Source of the DNA: CBFIGX01 sp965662265
GTDB lineage: Bacteria > Bacteroidota > Bacteroidia > Flavobacteriales > UBA7430
Assembly (NCBI GenBank): GCA_965662265.1
Contig: CBFIGX010000001.1
Span: 186,001 to 250,000, forward strand
Direction: 5' to 3'
DNA: 64,000 bases
Part shown: piece by piece, positions 9,001 through 18,009 of the stretch
How positions within the stretch are numbered: the stretch's first letter is position 1
Layout of the letters: every line of letters begins with the position of its first letter
Made by a program: the position numbers and the translations under genes
Notes under the pieces: generated by a model
Seen by the model: only the letters and a program-made list of their open reading frames with translations
Databases searched by the model: none
Told to the model about the DNA's origin: nothing

Positions 9001-10037
9001 AAACCACGACCAACGTCACAACCTACAAAGTCATCTTGGTATTCTCCTAAATCTGGATCAACCCAAACACCAAAGTAAGTTTCGTTTAACGCACTGTGTG
9101 ACCTATTTATTAATTTGTAGTTATAAAAGGTCATATTATTTATCTCATCATTGGTTGCAAAAGCAAAGGCCTGAGCTTGAATTTCAATCCCAATAGCTGT
9201 TTCTGAACCAGATTCGGTATGAATATTACCGTTGTCGTTGTATACCCACCATAGTGTTTGGTCACCAAATAACATATCGTCCTCTTTACAGTTTTTAGTC
9301 GCATCTATGTTATAGTCTGGGTAATCACCAGCAATAGGATCATAAAAACCATCGTTGTTTACGTCTCTAAAAGGTGCCATAGTTTCGAGGGCATAATAAG
9401 GAGATGTTCCTACTTGCTCATCGTAGCCTTCAAAGGCGTCTGTCATATCGTCGGTTGTACGGTTACCAGGGTAATCTAAAATAGATTCTGGTATCACATA
9501 ATCCGGAAAATCAGCAGCAGGATTCTCAGACTGAGTATAAGCCACGAATTCTTCTACTTCGGCACGAGTTATCACAAAATGCTGGTCGTACTCAGCACAA
9601 ACATCAGAACTTGTTTGACCATAATTTGAATTGAATTCCCCTGAACTTGTAAGTCTTACGTTATCGAGAGGACCCGGCCAGTAATCATTACCTGTTTGTC
9701 GGTAGGTTTGAGCAGCAACTTTCAGCATACCATTTTCATCGTATCCACCAATCCATAATGCTCCAGAAAAAATAGAATGTTTACCTGAGTTTTTTGGAAT
9801 TTCGTATCGACCATTGGAGAGATCCCACCACATATCACCACCATTAAGAATGTTGGTTTTCACATTATTTATGTCCAATAACGTTTGGGCTGTACCCGCA
9901 GCACAATTGAAGGCTAAAACAGCAGTTGGATTTCCATTTACCTGCCCGCTAGTTGCGTTTACATTTTCTTTTGCAGAAACACTCAATCCAAGAGTTCCAA
10001 GGAAAATGTATACTATATTTTTAATTTTTTTTCTCAT
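6021..10037 (-). CDS. Large secreted protein with T9SS type A sorting domain
   Basis: 1338 residues. A Sec signal peptide ends near SVSA (19-22). The body has no enzyme motif I recognise; it has a calcium-loop-like DVNNDGFYD (225-233), and aromatic-rich segments such as FGDQTLWWVYND and FYNYKLINRS that recur in homologous large Bacteroidota proteins I remember. The last about 85 residues (IVPNPYYGSNNY, then ITNLPSTCTISIYNVGGTLV and GIYIIHV) are a T9SS type A sorting domain, so the protein should cross the outer membrane and be surface-attached or released. It sits 24 bases after the TonB receptor and just before the PorV homologue. Function unknown. Confidence 0.9.
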   Translation of the reverse strand: MRKKIKNIVYIFLGTLGLSVSAKENVNATSGQVNGNPTAVLAFNCAAGTAQTLLDINNVKTNILNGGDMWWDLSNGRYEIPKNSGKHSIFSGALWIGGYDENGMLKVAAQTYRQTGNDYWPGPLDNVRLTSSGEFNSNYGQTSSDVCAEYDQHFVITRAEVEEFVAYTQSENPAADFPDYVIPESILDYPGNRTTDDMTDAFEGYDEQVGTSPYYALETMAPFRDVNNDGFYDPIAGDYPDYNIDATKNCKEDDMLFGDQTLWWVYNDNGNIHTESGSETAIGIEIQAQAFAFATNDEINNMTFYNYKLINRSHSALNETYFGVWVDPDLGEYQDDFVGCDVGRGLGYCYNGDENDEGAAGYGINPPAIGVDFFRGPLADPIYETVTDSLGNDTTIVTNAGELLMMSKFVYYNNTQGNIDSNPDQASDFYNYLDGKWRNFQPMTYGGDGLDPANPECNFMFPGDTDPAFPGQNWTEQTADNIPDDRRFLQSAGKFTLAPGAVNTITTGVVWARASEGGAFASVELMKLADDKAQKLFDVCFEVLDGPDAPNLTIQELDEEVIISISNSQSSNNFMEAYQENDEVGIIGYYDTEQTLPYNNEFLFEGYQIFQLRDETVTASDVYEIDKARLVFQCDVKNFRSGTNGNITTLENESPIAQLINFNFDQELDASVPQNMTINAANEGITHSFSFTQDQFAEGDRTLVNNKTYYFTAIAYAYNEYLEYQQDLAPDPNDIYAPSYNGQKKPFLAGRKNIKQYSAIPHMTYAEADGTIQNADYGTIPNMTRIEGKGNGGIALEFTAETRAQILSDYCVEQTGYDVNAGPVNIKVYDPLMVPANNNFVFKMDDKDDDANWFLANITTGDTVFSETTIELKNEQLIPQWGLSVTIQNVANPGGAEAVNNGFISVEEIKSDRTTWLNYARDNDDLISFINGDGTSVFVVDAFNWIRAGTDSSDVLGVDEDQVYESLLNGSWAPYRLVAAQSDVSPHAMAYPSGQSQSTLATTPSVDIVFTSDKSLWTRVPVIETGDVTDRLQLKDSPSVDKDGNVQADLPTGFSYFPGYALDLENGTRLNMMFGEASDQPENNGDDMIWNPTSATTEGFYGASFTPNPDDTYDVYLGGRHYIYVMKTVYAGDNPENHPNYANLPNMASSQNAQKVFRNAAWVSVPLLSENATLLDGDIEVKIRVAREYDDYVMDNTDCELNDPTNNGNPYLTFNTTQIGAVLNDASTASSALDLIKIVPNPYYGSNNYEKDQIDNKVKITNLPSTCTISIYNVGGTLVRKVNLDSENNVKGWDWDLKNNDNVSIASGIYIIHVDAGEKGQKILKWFGALRPVDLESF

Positions 10038-10061
10038 TTTAATACAATTTTACTGCTAAGA

Positions 10062-13000
10062 TTAAAAATCAAGAGTTACTCCTAACCTTACTGTACGAGG
10101 ACGAGTAAAATTGTTAGGATCGTTTAGCTTAAGTGTGTATAAGTCTACGAAAGAATTTGGATCAAATTTACTTTCAATATCGTCGATACCAGCTGCGGTT
10201 GTTAAATAACCATCATCATCGGCATTACCAGTAAATTGGTATACATTAACGATGTTTGCGATATTAAGTAAGTTTTGTACTTGTAAGTAAACATTTAATG
10301 CTAAATCTTGTTTGTCTTCTTCTTCGCCCCAAGACAAGTCAAAACTTTTATTTACTCGCATATCTACACGGTATCTCCATGGCATTCTTGAACCATTGAG
10401 AGTTCCTTGTAGTGAAGTTCTGTCATTAATACCAAACATGGCTGCTCTGTTGGCGTTTTCTTGCCTACTGTAAGGTGTACCAGAACCTGCTGTTGCTAAG
10501 ATATTAATTCCCATATTCGATAAAATTTGTTTTCCATTAACGATTGGACCAGAATACTGGCTTCCTGAACCATAACGGAAATCAATACTCGCTGTAATGT
10601 TATGTCTCTGATCGAAGTCTAACGGAAGAGTTGTTCTTAAGTTAGGCTGTTCAGAATTAACTATATCTACACCTGAGGTGGCAGAAGATCCAGAACCGTC
10701 AGCAAATTGCATCGTGTAGTTGGCATTAAAGCTAACATTCTTAGTTCTTCTCATTTCGTATGCAACAGATAAACCTTTTACGGTTCCAAAGTCAATATTT
10801 CCATAAGTGAAATATTCTTTAGGGAAGGCGTAAGCAACTTTAGTATACTGAATCATGTCTCTCATTTCTCTGTAGAATGCAGATATAGAGAGTGCAGAAC
10901 TTGAAGTTAGTGTTTGTTTAAAACCTAATTCGTAATCCGTTGTTTTTTGTGCTTTTAAATCAGGGTTATTGATTGTGGTTGCCGTTTTGTATGCTAAACC
11001 TAAATAATCCAATGGATCCATTCTGTTACGAGTAGGACGTTGCGCTAACACATCATAGTGTGCATAGAACATCGCCTCATCAGAAATAGGGAAATTAAAT
11101 GAGATACGTGGCATCAAGGTGATCTCAGGGTCATAATCCTTAAATGCATCAGCACTCAATCCCTTGTTTAGAGCGTCAGATCCATCAGTTATTGCATCAG
11201 GGTTTACTAGCATTGGCAAAACACCTTTAGATACGTTAAGCACATCAGGATCACTAAGTGGCAGACCATCGGCATCGAACCACTCATCCCCATTACGGTA
11301 ACCAGTGATAGATCCTGGATTCGTGTTGTCATCAACATAAATTACATAGTCATCACCAATATTATCTGGGTGGTTACCAAATTGGTCATCTTCACCCACA
11401 GTTTTAACCTTGTAGATAGAGTACTTATCAACCAGTACTTCTTGGTTCGCATCATATCTATCAACACGTAATCCTATGTTGAATACTAAATCTTCAAAAG
11501 CAAATTTATCTTGAATGTATCCAGCAACATATATTGGTTGAAAAAGGCACCAATAGATCTCTCATAATCACCATTATCTAGAGTGTCGTTTAAGAACTCT
11601 TCCATTCCTGGCTGAACACCTTCTAAGCGATTACCTTCTGTATCGAAACCATACCATATAGCGTAGTTATTACCTCCATTAAAAATTTCATCAGCACTAA
11701 ACATACCTATATTTAATTGATCAGGATTGTAGGTGTGAATGTCTACAACATCTTCTCGACCTAAATCGTATGCGTCTCTAAAATTTTCAGCAAATGTGGA
11801 CATCTGATCGAAGTTATAAGCATGTTGTTGTATAATTGTAGATCCTGTTTCATCGGTAAATTCATAAGGACCTTGGAATAGAGAAATATAATTGTTTGCT
11901 TGTTGCTCAGCTAAGGTCCATAATCCTACTGGGCTCACGCCGTAATATCGGTCATCTCTTTGCTCGTATTCAAAACCAAACTGAATCGCATGATCGTTAA
12001 TATCTGCAGATGCTGAACCCGTAAATCTAAATTGGGAACGATCTTCTTTATTATAGCCGTTGTACTCTCGACCAGTGTTGTACCATAACGAGTAAACATC
12101 ATCTGTTCTGTCACCATTTACGGCAGCTCCGAGTCCTGAAATAACATCTAGAGTTGCTGGTTCATTTCCTTCACCCAAAAATTCATACAACGACTCTGTA
12201 TAATTTTCTGCATAAGGATTAATTCCACCAGCCTGAAAAGTATAGCCTGATATTGGATTATTAACAAGCTGTAATAGTGGTTCATATGTTTGGGTTTCTG
12301 GATTAAGGAAAGCCGTTTGCATATTAATGGTATCCCCAGTAAGAGGATTGTATACGTTTATAAAGTTGTCTGGATTACCATCATCGTCTGTAGAAAACCA
12401 CCCATCTGGTGTTTGCCTCAAAATCGTATCTCTGATGGGCGTAAATTTACCTATGTAACCATAATCAAACAACCTATCACCATGATCTGCGTCTTGAGTT
12501 GTACTCAAGTCCTTGGAATAGTCTAGTTGTAGGGTGAAGAATGCGTTGCTAAGCGCTGAAGCAGACTGCTCAGCATCTGTAGCTCCAAAACTCTGTTGAA
12601 AGCGACCGTATGTACGCCAAGACATATCAACAACTTCTGGGTTGTTTTCTGGGTTAAACAAACTGTATGTGTAAATATAACCTCTGTACTTAGAGTATGA
12701 GAAGTTACCACCTATAGTGAAGTTGGTACCATTGCTTGGCTTAAAATCTAACTTTCCTTGGACATTTGCGTTAATCCTATCTGTATTTTGACGCGCATCT
12801 AATTCTTCTAAATCAGCCATTGTTACATATTCAGCAGCTCTATTAGATTGAATATCGCCATTTTGATAGCTGAATATCAAAGGATTTTCTTCCAATTCTT
12901 TTAAAACATCGTCTTTAACTTTGTATTGAGTTACACCAGATGGATCGCTATCTTTAATTTTTCCTAGCTCCCCCGACATAAAGTATCCTAAAGTAGAGTT

Positions 13001-13792
13001 ACCATCACCATCTCTCATGATTGGCCCAGACAAGTTGAATCCAAGTAGATTATAACCGTAAGGATCTAAAAGAGAGGATGTTACAAGCTCAATCCCACCA
13101 AATGATTCGTTAGACGGACCTCTAGTTGTAATACTAATAATACCTCCGGTAGCATCACCATAAGATGCTGGTAAACCACCGGTAATTACTGTCATCTGTT
13201 CGATCGATGATTGGGGCAAATTATTAGATGCTCTTACTTTAATACCGTCGATGTAGTAAAAAGTAGCATCATCACGAGAGCCTCGAACGTTTAGGTCAGA
13301 ACCTTCATCCTCTTGGTACACACCAGCAGTTTGTGCTGCAACAGACTGAACATTCCGTGTTGGAAGTGCTGTAATTTCTTCTTTGGTTTTTGTAGTACCT
13401 GATTTATCTGGGTCAATTAATGGAACAACGTATTCCACTAATTCTACCTCTCCTAAAACTGCTGACTCCGTATTTAGAGCTGCATTGATAAAGGTAATTT
13501 TATTAGGAGACACTAAAACGTCGGATATTTCCTTTGTAGCAAAACCAATAAAAGATATTTTAACAGTATATCGTCCAGGATCAATAGGCTTGATGGTATA
13601 CTTACCATCAAAGTCGGCAACAGCACCGGCAATAACAGCACCATTTAATTCGACAACGACATTAGCCATTGGAATTGATTCTCCTGATTCATTTTCTGTA
13701 ATCACCCCTTTAAGAGTACCTGACTGGGACTGCGCAAAGGCATAGTTTGTTATACCAAACAACCCTATAACTACTAGTAATTTTCGAAGCAT
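10062..13792 (-). pseudogene. TonB-dependent receptor, split by a one-base frameshift
   Basis: Read as one gene it would encode about 1243 residues: signal peptide (1-20), a carboxypeptidase-like regulatory domain (about 26-110), a plug (about 140-225, with LNVRGSRDDATFYYIDG and GGLPASYGDATGG) and a long outer-membrane barrel ending in RLGVTLDF. The frame breaks after GAFF near 11545: the 5' part runs on to a stop at 11486 (768 residues) and the barrel resumes in another frame (QPIYVAGYIQDKF...) to 10062. One extra T in a run of five restores the full protein. Both halves otherwise look intact, so a sequencing or assembly indel or a very recent mutation is likely. It is first in the operon and has a strong promoter. 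Confidence 0.88.
11541..11545 (-). other. Frameshift site in homopolymer (A5 on plus, T5 on coding strand)
   Basis: Coding strand reads GCC TTT TTC AAC; inserting one T gives GCC TTT TTT CAA CCA ATA TAT, which continues the barrel in the downstream frame. The site is not a good programmed -1 heptamer, because the P-site codon would re-pair badly. Confidence 0.85.
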
Positions 13793-13832
13793 AAACTTTT
13801 TTATTTTAGTTCGCTACATTTTTTCAATCTTA

Positions 13833-13863
13833 CAAAGATATGGATATTTAACGGCTTATCAAA
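13833..13863 (-). promoter_or_regulatory. Bacteroidota-type promoter of the TonB receptor operon
   Basis: On the minus strand TTTG (13863-13860), 19 bases, then TATCTTTG (13840-13833). This matches the TTTG-N19-TAnnTTTG pattern recognised by the Bacteroidota primary sigma factor. It lies about 40 bases before the receptor start. Confidence 0.75.
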
Positions 13864-13949
13864 TTATAATGAACAGTAAATTACTATATTTACTCAACCT
13901 GATGTAAGCAACATCCTTTAAAACAAGACAAATCAAATGCTTAGTTATT

Positions 13950-14369
13950 ATGTGTAAAAAACTTATCTTAACCCTAACAATAATCAGTCTTCTTATTTCG
14001 TGCAATAAAGATGGGCATGAGTTTCCTTATGCATCAATAAACACCTATTTATATCCAAGTAATGCCGAGTATAACGGCCTTCACTTCCCTGGTGGATCTG
14101 CCTATATTAATGGTGGCGTAAATGGCATACTTATTTTTCAAGACTATTTTAATACATACATTGCCTATGATAGGGCTTGTACAAACGACCCCCTAAATAG
14201 TTGCGAGCAAGTTCACATCGACACCGAACTTAGCAATACACTTTCTTGCTCTTGCTGTGAGTCTCAATTTTTAATATATGATGGCTCTGTTATTCGAGGA
14301 CCTGCCTCTCATGCTTTACATAGATATCAAACAACATTTGACGGCATAAGACTTAGCATCTATAACTAA
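13950..14369 (+). CDS. Small Rieske-like lipoprotein with altered cluster ligands
   Basis: 139 residues with a lipoprotein signal (lipobox LISC, C18). The later part resembles Rieske domains: PGGSAYINGG, then AYDRAC, then SCSCCESQF and DGSVIRGPA. In a true Rieske centre two CxH/CxxH pairs bind the 2Fe-2S cluster. Here the equivalent positions read C77-T-N79 and C100-S-C-C103, so both histidines are replaced, and there is an extra C85. I recall similar small lipoproteins in other Bacteroidota. It may bind a different metal centre, form disulfides or only keep the fold. Periplasmic, membrane-anchored. It ends at a strong bidirectional terminator. Confidence 0.75.
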   Translation: MCKKLILTLTIISLLISCNKDGHEFPYASINTYLYPSNAEYNGLHFPGGSAYINGGVNGILIFQDYFNTYIAYDRACTNDPLNSCEQVHIDTELSNTLSCSCCESQFLIYDGSVIRGPASHALHRYQTTFDGIRLSIYN

Positions 14370-14397
14370 AAACGGGTGTATACCTACACCCGTTTTT
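14368..14397. terminator. Bidirectional terminator between the lipoprotein gene and ahcY
   Basis: Perfect 13-base arms 14368-14380 and 14385-14397, loop TACC. A-rich and T-rich ends give U-runs in both directions, fitting the convergent genes on each side. Confidence 0.9.
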
Positions 14398-14415
14398 AAT
14401 ATATGTAATTGTAAA

Positions 14416-15732
14416 TTAGTACCTGTAATACTCTGGCTTGTATGGCCCTTCGACAGAAACACTAATATAATCTGCTTGGTCTTGACTTAAAACATCTAGC
14501 TCCACACCGAGTTTAGCCAGATGAAGGTGTGCTACTTTTTCATCTAAATGCTTTGGCAATGTATATACTTTATTTTCATACTTATCTGAATACAACCAAA
14601 GTTCAATTTGAGCCAATGTTTGATTCGTAAATGAATTAGACATAACGAAAGACGGATGACCTGTAGCACATCCTAAATTAACTAGACGCCCTTCTGCTAA
14701 AAGTATAATATCATTACCCTTAATTGTATATTGATCTACTTGAGGTTTTATTTCAACCTTAGACGAACCATAATTATTATCGAGCCAAGCAACGTCAATC
14801 TCGTTGTCGAAATGCCCAATATTACATACAATTGCCTTATCTTTCATAAGCTCAAAATGCCTTCCAACAATAATGTCTTTATTACCAGTAGTCGTTACAA
14901 TAATATCTGCTTCGCTAACGGCATTATCCATTTTTTTAACCTCGAAACCTTCCATTGCTGCTTGGAGCGCACATATAGGGTCAATTTCGGTAACAATAAC
15001 TCGAGCGCCTGCTGCCTGAAGTGACTGCGCAGACCCTTTACCCACATCACCATAGCCTGCAACAACAGCAACTTTTCCAGCAATCATTATATCTGTTGCT
15101 CTACGAATACCGTCGACCAAAGATTCACGACAACCATACTTATTATCAAACTTAGATTTAGTTACGGAATCGTTTACGTTAATTGCTGGCATAACTAAGG
15201 TCCCATTCTTTTGTCTTTCGTAAAGACGATGTACCCCTGTAGTTGTTTCTTCAGACAAGCCCTTAATATTTACTACTAAGTCTGGGTGTTGGTCAAAAAC
15301 CATATTTGTCAAGTCACCACCGTCATCAAGAATCATATTTAAAGAATTACCATCTTCAAAAGCATAAAGTGTTTGCTCGATACACCAATCAAATTCTTCA
15401 TCCGTCATTCCTTTCCATGCAAACACTGGAATTCCTGCGGCAGCAATGGCTGCTGCTGCATGATCTTGTGTGGAAAAAATATTACATGAAGACCAGGAAA
15501 CTTCTGCACCCAAAGCTACTAGCGTCTCAATAAGAACTGCGGTTTGAATAGTCATGTGTAAACAGCCAGCTATACGCGCACCTTTTAGGGGCTTATCATC
15601 TGCATATTCTTCTCTTAAAGACATAAGGCCAGGCATTTCGGCCTCTGCCAATCGAATTTCATTTCTTCCCCATTCTGCAAGTCTGATATCTTTAACTTTA
15701 TACTGTGCCTTGTTTGTCATTTTTTTATCCAT
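14416..15732 (-). CDS. ahcY: Adenosylhomocysteinase
   Basis: 438 residues, normal length. Hydrolyses S-adenosylhomocysteine to adenosine and homocysteine, removing the inhibitory product of methyltransferases. Visible marks: catalytic-domain STQDHAAAAIA, the NAD-binding GYGDVGKGSAQSL and the C-terminal tail ending in YKPEYYRY, whose Lys/Tyr reach the NAD of the neighbouring subunit in the tetramer. Two starts are possible: the ATG at 15732 (MDKKMTNK) or at 15720 (MTNK); a promoter at 15757-15789 allows both. Single-gene unit. Confidence 0.97.
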   Translation of the reverse strand: MDKKMTNKAQYKVKDIRLAEWGRNEIRLAEAEMPGLMSLREEYADDKPLKGARIAGCLHMTIQTAVLIETLVALGAEVSWSSCNIFSTQDHAAAAIAAAGIPVFAWKGMTDEEFDWCIEQTLYAFEDGNSLNMILDDGGDLTNMVFDQHPDLVVNIKGLSEETTTGVHRLYERQKNGTLVMPAINVNDSVTKSKFDNKYGCRESLVDGIRRATDIMIAGKVAVVAGYGDVGKGSAQSLQAAGARVIVTEIDPICALQAAMEGFEVKKMDNAVSEADIIVTTTGNKDIIVGRHFELMKDKAIVCNIGHFDNEIDVAWLDNNYGSSKVEIKPQVDQYTIKGNDIILLAEGRLVNLGCATGHPSFVMSNSFTNQTLAQIELWLYSDKYENKVYTLPKHLDEKVAHLHLAKLGVELDVLSQDQADYISVSVEGPYKPEYYRY

Positions 15733-15756
15733 TAATTCTCAATAATTTTGAAAGTG

Positions 15757-15789
15757 CAAAGATAACGAAATATAAATCCTAAATAACAA
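15757..15789 (-). promoter_or_regulatory. Promoter of ahcY
   Basis: Minus strand TTG (15789-15787), 22 bases, TATCTTTG (15764-15757). Predicted transcription start is about 20 bases before the ATG at 15732. Confidence 0.55.
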
Positions 15790-15805
15790 CTACAATTAAG
15801 ATGTA

Positions 15806-15813
15806 TATCTTTG
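15806..15813 (+). promoter_or_regulatory. -7 box of the phosphopantetheinyl transferase gene
   Basis: TATCTTTG only 10 bases before the ATG at 15824, implying a very short or nearly leaderless mRNA. No clear -33 box. Confidence 0.45.
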
Positions 15814-15823
15814 ACCCAATATT

Positions 15824-16447
15824 ATGACTAATGTTTTTAATAAAATATGTACTGACGGCCATCGTATTGTGGTATACAAAATTGGATTATCAGAAAACGA
15901 TTTGGAAACTATGGTTTGCCTGAATGCATCAGAGCTAGGTTTTTATGCAACACTGAAAAACAGACACAAGCGTCTTGAGTATATAGCAACACGCTATATC
16001 GTCCAAAAGCTATTTGGTGAAAAGACATTTATAAGCTATTATCCCACTGGACAACCTTACCTTAACAACGACTATCACATTAGCATCAGCCACAGTAATA
16101 AGTATATAGCAATCATGTATGGCTCAAAAGCATGTGGAATTGATATAGAAAAGCCCCAGCAAAAAGTAGCTCAAATCGTTCATCGAATTTTATCGCCATC
16201 AGAGCAAAAACACTTTGGTAATAATCTTGACATCACTTTGGCCACTAAAATGTGGAGTGCTAAAGAATCCATTCTTAAATGTACAGGAAACAATACATTG
16301 AGCTATAGAGATCAGATTGACATAAGGGGATTATCAAAAGGAAAAGCAACTTGTGGTAAATCAAAATACTCAATTTTTTATGCGCCAATTCAAAACATGT
16401 TACTTTGTTGGGCTATTCCTCTTGACACTGACAGGGCTCTGACATAA
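15824..16447 (+). CDS. 4'-phosphopantetheinyl transferase superfamily protein
   Basis: 207 residues. Family motifs are present: SISHS (87-91), GIDIEKP (105-111, metal ligands D107 and E109) and WSAKESILK (144-152, with K147/E148). Such enzymes move 4'-phosphopantetheine from CoA to carrier proteins; length and sequence fit the Sfp/AcpT-like two-half proteins and not AcpS. The target carrier, fatty acid ACP or another, cannot be read from the context. Its last 35 bases overlap, on the opposite strand, the end of the leucine-rich-repeat gene. Confidence 0.9.
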   Translation: MTNVFNKICTDGHRIVVYKIGLSENDLETMVCLNASELGFYATLKNRHKRLEYIATRYIVQKLFGEKTFISYYPTGQPYLNNDYHISISHSNKYIAIMYGSKACGIDIEKPQQKVAQIVHRILSPSEQKHFGNNLDITLATKMWSAKESILKCTGNNTLSYRDQIDIRGLSKGKATCGKSKYSIFYAPIQNMLLCWAIPLDTDRALT

Positions 16448-16910
16448 AAAGTTGTTTATTTCCTGCCAGTAGCAGATAGGTCTCATACAAAGACGACCTA
16501 AGAGCCACACCCCTAATGTCAATGTGAGTAAGATTAGTCATTTTAAATATGTCTAGGGGTAATTCACTAATATCATTATCCCACAAATCTAAATATTCTA
16601 ACTTTTCAAGTTTCAGTATCTCATCAGTGATGTTCTCGAGTCGATTTTTAGACAATCGCAATATTTTGAGTTGTGTCATACAAGATATGAACGAAGGAAA
16701 GTCTGTGATTTTATTTCTACTTAAGTCGAGCTCAGTAAGATTAGGAAAACTACAAAGCACCTTTGGAAAAGAAGTTAAACCTTTGTTTTTTAATTTTAAT
16801 CTATACACTAGGTCAGGCCTTACCTTCGCATCATCGAGTGATTTATAGGTGTAATCTACTTGTGCTGAAAGCAAAAAAGGACTTATCCATATTAACAAAT
16901 ACAACCTCAT
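16413..16910 (-). CDS. Secreted leucine-rich-repeat protein
   Basis: 165 residues: a signal peptide (about 1-16, ending LLSA), then about five LRR units with LxxLxLxxNxI spacing (for example LTELDLSRNKI, LKILRLSKNRL, LEYLDLWDNDI). The end EPCQCQEE is short and has two Cys. Likely periplasmic or exported, binding a protein partner; no partner is evident. It begins 3 bases after the ribF stop, so it is probably in the ribF transcript, and its 3' end overlaps the convergent phosphopantetheinyl transferase gene. Confidence 0.85.
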   Translation of the reverse strand: MRLYLLIWISPFLLSAQVDYTYKSLDDAKVRPDLVYRLKLKNKGLTSFPKVLCSFPNLTELDLSRNKITDFPSFISCMTQLKILRLSKNRLENITDEILKLEKLEYLDLWDNDISELPLDIFKMTNLTHIDIRGVALRSSLYETYLLLAGNKQLFMSEPCQCQEE

Positions 16911-16913
16911 TGA

Positions 16914-17828
16914 TTAATCCAATATTTGTTTCTTGTCCTGAAGCAACTGCTGTTTTAAGGCTTCTAAATTGTCAAATTTACGCTCCTTTCTAATCCACTT
17001 CAAAAATTCTACTGATACTTTTTCACCGTATACATTCTGATCGAAATCAAAAATATGGACTTCAATGGTTTTCTGGACACCATCAATAGTTGGTCTTACA
17101 CCTATGTTTAGCATCCCTTTATATTTTGTCTCCTTTACAAAAACATTTACGGCATAGACGCCTATTGCTGGTATTAACTTTTGGGCATCTAAAACGGTAA
17201 TATTAGCTGTTGGAAAACCTATTTTTCTTCCCAAATGATTGCCTCTAACAACAATTCCAGACAACATAAATGGTCGCGTAAGATACTCAGCCGCTACATC
17301 TACCTGTCCAAAATCAAGGGCGTGCCTAATTTTTGTTGAGCTTACTGCTGTTTCATCAATATCTTGAGCTGAAATCTCCTCTACCTCAAAACCATAGAGA
17401 GGGCCATACTCCTTTAAGTGTTGGAAGCTACCTTCTCTATTTCTACCGAAATGATGATTGTAGCCAATTACCAAGCGCTTTGTCCCTATTTTTTTGACAA
17501 GAATATCTCTAACAAATTCTATGGATGAAAGACGTGAAAAAGCTCTCGAAAAAGGATGAATGATAAGGTGGTCTATGCCAGACTCTTCAAGGCGTTTTAT
17601 TTTTTCATTTTTGGTGTTGATTAACTTCAAATCAGAATCTGAAAACAACACCATTCTAGGGTGTGGGAAAAAAGTGAGCAGAACTGTTTCACCACCAACT
17701 TGACGAGCTACATCCTTAAGGCGGCTAATAATTTTTTGGTGTCCAATGTGAACGCCATCAAATGTTCCAGTGGTTACCACGGCATTTTTAACACTCTGAA
17801 ACTCATCTATACTGTGATATATTTTCAC
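16914..17828 (-). CDS. ribF: Bifunctional riboflavin kinase/FAD synthetase
   Basis: About 304 residues. The N-terminal FAD synthetase half has GTFDGVHIGHQ, and the C-terminal flavokinase half has the IGFPTANI motif. It turns riboflavin into FMN and FAD. I chose the GTG at 17828 (MKIYHSIDEF...), the usual family start. The longer frame to 17900 would need a TTG that overlaps a TAATTTTG -7 box (17905-17898), so transcription should begin after it. The LRR gene follows in the same direction. Confidence 0.93.
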   Translation of the reverse strand: MKIYHSIDEFQSVKNAVVTTGTFDGVHIGHQKIISRLKDVARQVGGETVLLTFFPHPRMVLFSDSDLKLINTKNEKIKRLEESGIDHLIIHPFSRAFSRLSSIEFVRDILVKKIGTKRLVIGYNHHFGRNREGSFQHLKEYGPLYGFEVEEISAQDIDETAVSSTKIRHALDFGQVDVAAEYLTRPFMLSGIVVRGNHLGRKIGFPTANITVLDAQKLIPAIGVYAVNVFVKETKYKGMLNIGVRPTIDGVQKTIEVHIFDFDQNVYGEKVSVEFLKWIRKERKFDNLEALKQQLLQDKKQILD

Positions 17829-17897
17829 TGGTCTAAGTCTTAATTTAGTTATGTCGGCATTGTGTTTAGTGCGATCTTTATGTGATAACAGCGCTTC

Positions 17898-17930
17898 CAA
17901 AATTAATAAAATAAAAAAAGCTTATCGCAA
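17898..17930 (-). promoter_or_regulatory. Promoter of ribF
   Basis: Minus strand TTG (17930-17928), 22 bases, TAATTTTG (17905-17898). It supports the ribF start at 17828. Confidence 0.5.
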
Positions 17931-17954
17931 TTACATATTAAATTAAAAAATAAG

Positions 17955-17962
17955 TAGATTTG
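17955..17962 (+). promoter_or_regulatory. -7 box of atpD
   Basis: TAGATTTG fits TAnnTTTG, 48 bases before the atpD ATG. A -33 box is not clear. Confidence 0.5.
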
Positions 17963-18009
17963 CAGGCGTAAAAGAAGACAATTTATCTTTCTAATAAATT
18001 ATAGTTACG

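Noticed and set aside
11541..11545. Programmed ribosomal frameshift in the TonB receptor
   Set aside because: The site is not a proper slippery heptamer and TonB receptors are not known to use one.
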